Source: OMOG01 sp041485845
GTDB lineage: Bacteria > Acidobacteriota > Terriglobia > Bryobacterales > Bryobacteraceae
DNA: 8,307 bases
Assembly: GCA_041485845.1 (NCBI GenBank)
Contig: JBGPKH010000391.1
Location: 1 to 8,307 of the forward strand
Direction of reading: 5' to 3'
The position numbers were made by a program, and so were the translations under genes. Below, piece by piece: positions 1 to 4,916 of this stretch (position 1 is the first letter of the stretch; every line of letters starts with the position of its first letter). The notes under the pieces are model-generated. The model was not told where the DNA came from. It made no database searches and was given only the letters and a program-made list of their open reading frames with translations.

Positions 1-1091
1 AGACGCCGCCCAAGGACCGACTGTCCATACACACCGTGGTGGCTGGGTTCCAGCCGGAATTGATTCGTTCGGCCCTGGAACTGGAGTTGGCCCGAGGCGG
101 GCAGATTTACTTCCTCCACAATCGGGTGGATTCGATCTGGGCGCGGGCTGCCATGCTCCAGGAACTGGCGCCGAATTCGCGGATCGGGGTCGGGCACGGT
201 CAGATGGGAGAGGCGGAGCTGGAGAAGACCATGCTGCAATTCATGCGGCACGAGTTCGATATCCTGGTTTGTACGACAATAATAGAGAATGGACTGGACA
301 TCCCGCTGGCCAACACTATGATTGTGGAAAACGCCGAGCGTTACGGCTTGTCGGAACTGTACCAACTGCGCGGGCGGGTAGGCCGGTCCAACCGGCGCGC
401 GTATGCCTATCTGCTGGTGCCGCCGGATACCGAGTTGACGGAGATCGCACGCAAACGGCTGGCGGCGCTCAAGGAGTTCAGCGACTTGGGCGCGGGGTTC
501 AAGATCGCCGCCCTCGACCTGGAACTGCGCGGCGCCGGGAACCTGCTGGGAGGCCAGCAGCACGGCCACATCAATTCGGTGGGGTTCGATACGTACGTCC
601 GGTTGCTGGATGAGACGGTTCGGGAGCTGAAGGGCGAAGAAGTTGTGCCGGAGATCCATTCGGCTTTGAATCTGGGGCTCGATATCCGCATCCCGCCCGA
701 CTACATCGCCGATGAAAACCAGCGTTTGCGGGCGTACCGGCAGATTGCCAACGCCGCCGACGCCGCGGCGCGCGACCGTGCCGAAAAGGAACTGGAGGAC
801 CGGTACGGCACAGTGCCGGAGGCGGTGCGCAACCTGCTGGCGTATTCGGAGCTGAAGACCATGGCAGAGCAGACCGGCGTCGAGGCCGTGGACCGCCGCC
901 ATAACGTGTTGAGTATCAAGTTCCACAAGGAGACTCGCGTGGACCCGGCGCGGCTCATGAACATGGTCGGCAAGACGCGGGGCGCGCAGTTCACTCCGGC
1001 AGGCGTATTGCTACTACCGTTAGAGGGGCAACCGGGAGCAGGGGACGTTCTGCGGTTCCTGGCCGACAAACTGGGGCAGTTGAAGGCTTGA
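1..1091 (+). CDS. mfd: Transcription-repair coupling factor Mfd, C-terminal part (5' end outside window)
   Basis: Mfd is a cytoplasmic superfamily 2 DNA translocase that removes RNA polymerase stalled at lesions and recruits UvrA to the site. The reading frame is open from base 3 with no start in the window, and the first residues (TPPKDRLSIHTVVAGF) are typical internal Mfd sequence. About 363 residues of the usual 1,100-1,200 are present. Visible parts, in order, are the second RecA-like helicase lobe, with motif V (TTIIENGLDIP, bases 273-305) and motif VI (QLRGRVGR, 363-386), then the TRG translocation motif region (DLGAGFKIAALDLELRGAG onward, 483 to about 596), then the C-terminal regulatory domain, which includes the segment NQRLRAYRQIANA. 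The GTG at base 36 is only an internal valine codon. The gene ends with TGA 21 nt before the next gene, so co-transcription with the chaperone gene downstream is likely. The identification is secure. Confidence 0.97.
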   Translation, partial: TPPKDRLSIHTVVAGFQPELIRSALELELARGGQIYFLHNRVDSIWARAAMLQELAPNSRIGVGHGQMGEAELEKTMLQFMRHEFDILVCTTIIENGLDIPLANTMIVENAERYGLSELYQLRGRVGRSNRRAYAYLLVPPDTELTEIARKRLAALKEFSDLGAGFKIAALDLELRGAGNLLGGQQHGHINSVGFDTYVRLLDETVRELKGEEVVPEIHSALNLGLDIRIPPDYIADENQRLRAYRQIANAADAAARDRAEKELEDRYGTVPEAVRNLLAYSELKTMAEQTGVEAVDRRHNVLSIKFHKETRVDPARLMNMVGKTRGAQFTPAGVLLLPLEGQPGAGDVLRFLADKLGQLKA

Positions 1092-1097
1092 TAAACT

Positions 1098-1104
1098 GGA
1101 AGGA
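1098..1104 (+). promoter_or_regulatory. Shine-Dalgarno site of the SurA-like gene
   Basis: GGAAGGA lies 8 nt before the ATG at 1113, in the 21-nt gap after mfd. It supports that ATG as the true start. No promoter is evident in so short a gap, so expression probably depends on read-through from mfd. Confidence 0.75.
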
Positions 1105-1112
1105 CACAAATT

Positions 1113-2339
1113 ATGTTTCGCAGGTTTGTAGTACTCATAGCGGCGGCGCTGCCGGTGGCCGTTGCGGCGGATGTCAAGGTGGTGGAGGAGATCGCCGCGA
1201 AAGTAAACGGCGACATCATCACCCGCGGCGAGTTGGAGCAGACGCGGAAAGACATCGAGCAGCAGCTTAAAGGGGAGGGGCTCAGCGGCGCCCGGCTGAC
1301 GCAGGCGGTCACGGAGAACTCGGCCAACGCGTTGCGCGAAAAGATCGACGAGCTGCTGCTGGTACAGAAGGGCAAGGACCTCAACATCAAGATCGATGCC
1401 GAGATCAACCGCCGGCTGGCCGACCTCCAGGTGCAGAGCAAGATCTCGGACCCGGATAAGTTCCACGAGTACGTTCGCGAGCAGACCGGGATGACCTTCG
1501 AAGACTACAAGGACCGCATGATGCGGCAACTGCTGGGCCAGCGGGTGATCGGCCAGGAGGTCACCTACCGCGTCAGCATCCCCGAACCGGAGCTGCGAAA
1601 GTACTACGACGAGCACGCCGCCGAGTACGTGCGCAAGGAGCAGGTATTCCTGAGCCAGATCCTGATTTCCACCGAGGGCAAAACGCCCGAGCAGACGGCG
1701 GCGGCCGAGAAGAAGGCCAAGGACATCGTGGCGCGAGCGCGCAAGGGCGAAAAGTTCAGCGACCTGGTGCGCGACAACTCCGACGATCCCGAGACGGCGC
1801 GCAACGGAGGCAGTCTTCCTCCGTATCAACGCGGCCTCATGCCGAAGCAGATGGAGGACGTGGTTTTCAAGGCGAAGAAGGGAGAAGTCACCGACCCGTT
1901 CAAAGTGTCGCTGGGCTTTGTCATTCTGAAGGTCGAGGAGCGCTATGAGGCCGGCCAGGCGGCCTTTGACGAAGTGAAGGAAGACGTCCAGCAGAAGCTG
2001 GCGGGTCCCAGGATGGAGCCCAAGATCCGCGAGTTTCTCACGCGGCTGCGCGAGGAGGCGTTCTTGCAGATCAAGGATGGCTACGTGGACAGCGGCGCTG
2101 CGCCCGGCAAGGACACACGCTGGCAGGACGTCGCCACGTTGAAGCCCCAGACGACCACCAAGGAGGAGGTGGCCGCGCGTACGAAGCGCCACAAGAAGGT
2201 CCTCTTCATTCCGATTCCGGGCACCACCAAGAAGCCGAAGGCCCCGGCGGCCACGACTCCGGCTGTTACGCCGCCGGCCGCGGCTCCGGCGAAGCCCACG
2301 ACCCCGGGAGACGCCACGGCGCCTCCGGTCAAACCATGA
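1113..2339 (+). CDS. Secreted SurA/PpiC-type peptidyl-prolyl isomerase or chaperone
   Basis: This is a 408-residue exported folding factor of the SurA/PrsA class, expected in the periplasm. Residues 1-19 are a signal peptide (MFRRF, a hydrophobic run, then AVAA). Residues 23-175 form a SurA-N-like chaperone region, beginning with the characteristic segment IAAKVNGDIITRGELEQ. A PpiC/parvulin rotamase domain covers about residues 177-278 (FLSQILIS, then SDDPETARNGGSL, RGLMPKQMEDVVF and GFVILKVEE). The two histidines normal in parvulin active sites (the HIL strand and the GFH/GYH strand) appear as Gln182 and Val270, while the acidic residue of the SDD motif (Asp225) is kept. Isomerase activity may therefore be weak, and chaperone action the main role. 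Residues about 358-408 are a basic, then Pro/Ala/Thr-rich tail with no recognised domain. The stop overlaps the next start as ATGA. The family call is strong; catalysis and client proteins are unknown. Confidence 0.9.
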   Translation: MFRRFVVLIAAALPVAVAADVKVVEEIAAKVNGDIITRGELEQTRKDIEQQLKGEGLSGARLTQAVTENSANALREKIDELLLVQKGKDLNIKIDAEINRRLADLQVQSKISDPDKFHEYVREQTGMTFEDYKDRMMRQLLGQRVIGQEVTYRVSIPEPELRKYYDEHAAEYVRKEQVFLSQILISTEGKTPEQTAAAEKKAKDIVARARKGEKFSDLVRDNSDDPETARNGGSLPPYQRGLMPKQMEDVVFKAKKGEVTDPFKVSLGFVILKVEERYEAGQAAFDEVKEDVQQKLAGPRMEPKIREFLTRLREEAFLQIKDGYVDSGAAPGKDTRWQDVATLKPQTTTKEEVAARTKRHKKVLFIPIPGTTKKPKAPAATTPAVTPPAAAPAKPTTPGDATAPPVKP

Positions 2340-3556
2340 AATCTCCATACGTGAACGAGCTCGAGCCGGACAAGGTGATCACGACCAGCTTCCTGGTCCA
2401 CTCCAAGGAGATTCGGCAGAAGAAGAGCGGCGAGTTGTATCTTTCGCTGCTCCTGGGCGACCGCAGCGGCGAGTTGGACGCCAAGATGTGGGACAACGTG
2501 GCCGAGGTGATCGACGACTTCGACCGCGACGATTTTGTCAAGGTCAAGGGGCTGATTCAGATCTTCCACAACCGCCCGCAGTTGACTATTCACAAGCTGC
2601 GCAGGATGGACGACAGCGAGATCGATTTCGTCGATTATTTCCCCTCCTCGCGCCGCGATCCCGGCGAGATGTGGAACGAGCTGCGGGGGATCGTGGGCGG
2701 GATCGGGAATGGCCACCTGAAGGCCCTGCTGGAAAGCCTGCTGGACGATGAAGACGTGTCGCGCCGGTACCGCCGCGCGCCGGCGGCCAAGCAGATCCAC
2801 CACGCCTACCTGGGCGGCCTGATCGAGCACGTGCTCTCGCTGTGCGCGCTGGCTCGCATGACGGCGGCGCACTATCCCATCGTCGATCTCGATCTGCTGC
2901 TCACCGGCGTGGTGCTGCACGATATCGGCAAGATCTACGAGCTGAATTACGAGCGCGGCTTTTCCTATTCGAGCGACGGGCAGTTGCTGGGGCACATCAA
3001 CATCGGATTGATGATGGTGGCCGAGAGGGTGCGGGGAATTTTGGATTTCCCGCCGCCCTTGCGCACGTTGGTGGAGCACATGATCCTGAGCCATCACGGG
3101 CAGCTCGAGTTCGGATCGCCCAAGGTGCCGCAGTTTCCCGAAGCGCTGCTGCTGCACTATCTGGACGATATGGATTCGAAGATGGAGTGCATGCGGGCGC
3201 TGATCGAGAACGATCGGCAGGTGGAAGGCTGCTTCACGACGTACAGCCAGGCGCTGACGCGTACGGCGCTGAAGAAGGACCGCTATCTGAAAGGAGAGCC
3301 GCCGGCGCAGAGGGCGCGGGTGGCGGTCAACACCAATGGAACTGCGCCGGAGCCGGAGCCCGCCTCGCCTCCCGCGGCTGTGGTGGCGCAAGCCAATGGA
3401 ACTGCGCCGGAGGATGAGCCCGCTCCGCCCCCCGCGCCGGTCGCGAAGCCCGCGGTCGCGGCCGCGCATCCTCTATTCGCCCCGAAGCCCGACTCACCGT
3501 TCGGCGATAAGTTGAAGCAGGCCCTTCAGCCTGCAGGCCCCAAACAGGAAAGCTGA
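2336..3556 (+). CDS. OB-fold plus HD-domain protein, YhaM-like 3'-5' exoribonuclease family
   Basis: The 406-residue protein joins an N-terminal OB-fold nucleic-acid-binding region (about 14-90, with YLSLLLGDRSGELDAKMWD and FVKVKGLIQIFHNRPQLTI) to a metal-dependent HD domain (about 150-300). Likely metal ligands are His165 (LIEHVLSL), the His195-Asp196 pair (VLHDIGK), His220 (LLGH), His253/His254 (LSHHG) and Asp277 (LHYLDDMDSK). This order matches YhaM, an RNA/DNA 3'-5' exonuclease of about 310 residues first known from Bacillus. Nuclease activity here is inferred from the family. The extra length is a Pro/Ala-rich tail (about 320-406) containing a 20-residue tandem duplication and ending in a short amphipathic-looking stretch (FGDKLKQALQ). 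The ATG sits inside the preceding stop (ATGA) with no good Shine-Dalgarno directly upstream, so initiation probably relies on ribosomes terminating on the chaperone gene. The stop overlaps the BlaI-type start by one base. Confidence 0.88.
   Translation: MKSPYVNELEPDKVITTSFLVHSKEIRQKKSGELYLSLLLGDRSGELDAKMWDNVAEVIDDFDRDDFVKVKGLIQIFHNRPQLTIHKLRRMDDSEIDFVDYFPSSRRDPGEMWNELRGIVGGIGNGHLKALLESLLDDEDVSRRYRRAPAAKQIHHAYLGGLIEHVLSLCALARMTAAHYPIVDLDLLLTGVVLHDIGKIYELNYERGFSYSSDGQLLGHINIGLMMVAERVRGILDFPPPLRTLVEHMILSHHGQLEFGSPKVPQFPEALLLHYLDDMDSKMECMRALIENDRQVEGCFTTYSQALTRTALKKDRYLKGEPPAQRARVAVNTNGTAPEPEPASPPAAVVAQANGTAPEDEPAPPPAPVAKPAVAAAHPLFAPKPDSPFGDKLKQALQPAGPKQES
3333..3452 (+). repeat. Two-copy 60-bp tandem repeat in the HD-protein tail
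   Basis: Two adjacent 60-bp units, 3333-3392 and 3393-3452, both begin with the same 20 bases (CCAATGGAACTGCGCCGGAG) and then diverge. In the protein they correspond to two 20-residue repeats starting at Asn334 and Asn354 (NGTAPEPEPASPPAAVVAQA and NGTAPEDEPAPPPAPVAKPA). The unit length is a multiple of three, so the duplication keeps the frame. It looks like an in-frame duplication in a disordered linker. Confidence 0.85.
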
Positions 3557-3936
3557 TGCCAAGATCCGCGCGCGATGTTCCGCCCCCGCTCGAGCTCTCG
3601 TGCCTGAAGGCGCTGTGGTCCCTTCAGCAGGGAAACGTCAAGGATGTGCAGCGGATTGTGGCGCAGTCGCGGCCGCTGGCGTACACCACCATCATGACGG
3701 TGCTGGAGCGCCTGGTGCGCAAGGGAAAGATCACCCGCCGCAAGGTGGGCCGGGCCTTCGTTTACGCCCCGCAGGCGTCGCGGGACACCTTGCGGCGGGT
3801 GGCGATTCGCGAGCTGCTGGACGGATTCTTCGACGGATCGGAAGAGCAGTTGATGCAGTTTCTGCGGGCGCCCGAGGCTCCGGCCGCGGTGGCGCCGGCG
3901 GATGAAGCGACGCGCATCGACACGGTGCTGCTGTAG
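3556..3936 (+). CDS. BlaI/MecI/CopY-family winged-helix transcriptional repressor
   Basis: This is a 126-residue cytoplasmic DNA-binding protein. Residues 11-72 form the winged helix typical of the BlaI/MecI family: PLELSCLKALWSL for the first helix, AYTTIMTVLERLVRKG for the recognition helix and turn, and ITRRKVGRAFVYAP for the wing. Residues 76-103 (RDTLRRVAIRELLDGFFDGSEEQLMQFL) resemble the dimerisation segment. A short Ala/Pro-rich tail ends in VLL. Family members dimerise on inverted-repeat operators, and in resistance loci they are cleaved by a BlaR1/MecR1 sensor protease. No BlaR1-like gene is present here: the next gene is convergent and the upstream neighbour is the HD protein. Its targets are therefore unknown and need not involve beta-lactams. 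The start overlaps the preceding stop (TGATG), with an AGGAAAG ribosome site at 3546-3552. The family call is strong; the function is not established. Confidence 0.9.
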   Translation: MPRSARDVPPPLELSCLKALWSLQQGNVKDVQRIVAQSRPLAYTTIMTVLERLVRKGKITRRKVGRAFVYAPQASRDTLRRVAIRELLDGFFDGSEEQLMQFLRAPEAPAAVAPADEATRIDTVLL

Positions 3937-3942
3937 GCGCTC

Positions 3943-3960
3943 ACGGCCATCAGTGGCCGT
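3943..3960. terminator. Perfect 7-bp hairpin between convergent genes, possible bidirectional terminator
   Basis: ACGGCCA (3943-3949) and TGGCCGT (3954-3960) form a perfect 7-bp stem around a TCAG loop. It starts 7 nt after the BlaI-type stop and includes the stop codon of the convergent cytochrome gene, so it is placed to affect both transcripts. No T-run follows on either side, so it is not a classical intrinsic terminator. The hairpin is seen directly; its terminator role is inferred. Confidence 0.4.
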
Positions 3961-4912
3961 CGCGGATCCGCCCGGCCAAAGACGCCAGAAATGCCGCAAG
4001 GTCCTGCTTCCCGGCGGGCGAGAGGTGAAGCGGCCGAAGCCTGCTGTCGAGCCCGGGGTTCTTCTGCCCGCCAGCGTTGTAATACTCGATGACCCGATCG
4101 AGAGTCGGGAAGCTGCCGTCGTGCATGTAAGGCGCGGTGCGGGTGATTTCGCGAAGCGTGGGTGTCTTGAATGCCCCGCGATCCTCCGCAGCGCCGGTCA
4201 CGCGGGCGCGGCCTTCATCCGCCGGAGATCCGGTGCGCCAGGCGACGCCCGTGTTGTGGAACTGCTCGTCGGTGAGGTTGGGCCCGATGTGGCACTCGCT
4301 ACAGCCGGCCTTTCCGCGGAATAGAGCCAGTCCCCGCTGGGCCGTTTCACTGAGGGCAGAACGGTCGCCCGACAGGTAGCGGTCGTAGGGCGAACCGCCC
4401 GCGACGATAGTGCGGACGTACGATGCCAGCGCGCTTGCCACCTGTTCCATGGTGGGCCCGGAACCGAATGCGCCCCGGAATTGCGCTCGATAGCGCCCTG
4501 AGCGAACCAGCGCCAGAACGGCTTCCGGGGTCATGGCGAGCTCCTTGGGGTTGAGAATCGGCTGAAGCGCCTGCTGTTCCAGTGTGGCGGCGCGGCCATC
4601 CAGAAAGAAGCTGGCTCCCCACGCGCGGTTGACGATGATGGGGACATTGCGCTCGCCCCGTACGGCGTTCACGCCTTGCGCGACGGTGCGGCCATCGGTG
4701 AAGGCTTGGCGCGGATCGTGACAGCTTGCGCAGGAGAGCGAGCCATCGCGCGAGAGCCGGCGGTCGTGGAAGAGCCGCCGCCCCAGAGCGATCTTGGCGG
4801 GGGTAAGACGATTATCCTCGGGAACCGGACGGTACAGATCCAGTCCGAGAGGAAGCCGTGGCCCTGCGGCATGCAGGGCCACGGCGAATAGAAGCCAACC
4901 CGCGAAGCGCAC
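3950..4912 (-). CDS. Di-haem cytochrome c peroxidase / MauG-family protein
   Basis: This is a 320-residue exported protein with two c-type haem sites, CASCH (61-65) and CSECH (204-208). That fits bacterial di-haem peroxidases, which reduce hydrogen peroxide with electrons from small cytochromes, and their MauG-like relatives. Residues 1-16 are a short signal peptide with a probable cut after LHA. Other family landmarks are LGRRLFHD (43-50), FFLDGRAATLEQQALQPILNPKE (102-124) and FKTPTLREITRTAPYMHDGSF (248-268). Gln114 and Glu124 have the spacing of the catalytic Gln/Glu pair of classical peroxidases. Met263 in YMHDG is the likely axial ligand of the high-potential haem, favouring a peroxidase over true MauG, which has Tyr there. 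Leu104 replaces the Trp of the usual FWDGR motif. The start is GTG at 4912, 4 nt after the propeller gene's stop, with a strong ribosome site. The natural substrate is unknown. Confidence 0.93.
   Translation of the reverse strand: MRFAGWLLFAVALHAAGPRLPLGLDLYRPVPEDNRLTPAKIALGRRLFHDRRLSRDGSLSCASCHDPRQAFTDGRTVAQGVNAVRGERNVPIIVNRAWGASFFLDGRAATLEQQALQPILNPKELAMTPEAVLALVRSGRYRAQFRGAFGSGPTMEQVASALASYVRTIVAGGSPYDRYLSGDRSALSETAQRGLALFRGKAGCSECHIGPNLTDEQFHNTGVAWRTGSPADEGRARVTGAAEDRGAFKTPTLREITRTAPYMHDGSFPTLDRVIEYYNAGGQKNPGLDSRLRPLHLSPAGKQDLAAFLASLAGRIRDGH
4855..4885. repeat. 13-bp perfect inverted repeat (hairpin) inside the peroxidase signal-peptide codons
   Basis: The arms 4855-4867 (GCCGTGGCCCTGC) and 4873-4885 (GCAGGGCCACGGC) are exact reverse complements separated by a 5-nt loop. 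In the mRNA of the minus-strand peroxidase gene this is a very GC-rich stem beginning about 27 nt after the GTG start. It encodes residues about 10-20, which span the end of the signal-peptide core and the probable cleavage site. A regulatory effect is inferred only. Confidence 0.8.
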
Positions 4913-4916
4913 CTCG

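Noticed and set aside
1020..2348. Long minus-strand open frame (442 codons) opposite the SurA-like gene
   Set aside because: It is very rich in Arg/Leu/Gly and has no recognisable domain, as expected of an antisense shadow of a GC-rich gene. The plus-strand gene has a signal peptide, a known domain and a good ribosome site.
2771..2787. CCGCCG/CGGCGG inverted repeat in the HD-protein gene
   Set aside because: It is a 6-bp GC-only stem encoding an Arg/Ala-rich stretch, and is ordinary for this base composition.
2081..3469. Minus-strand open frame of 462 codons opposite the HD protein
   Set aside because: The composition is low-complexity Arg/His/Leu/Gln without motifs, and it spans the junction of two well-supported plus-strand genes. 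It is a frame shadow.
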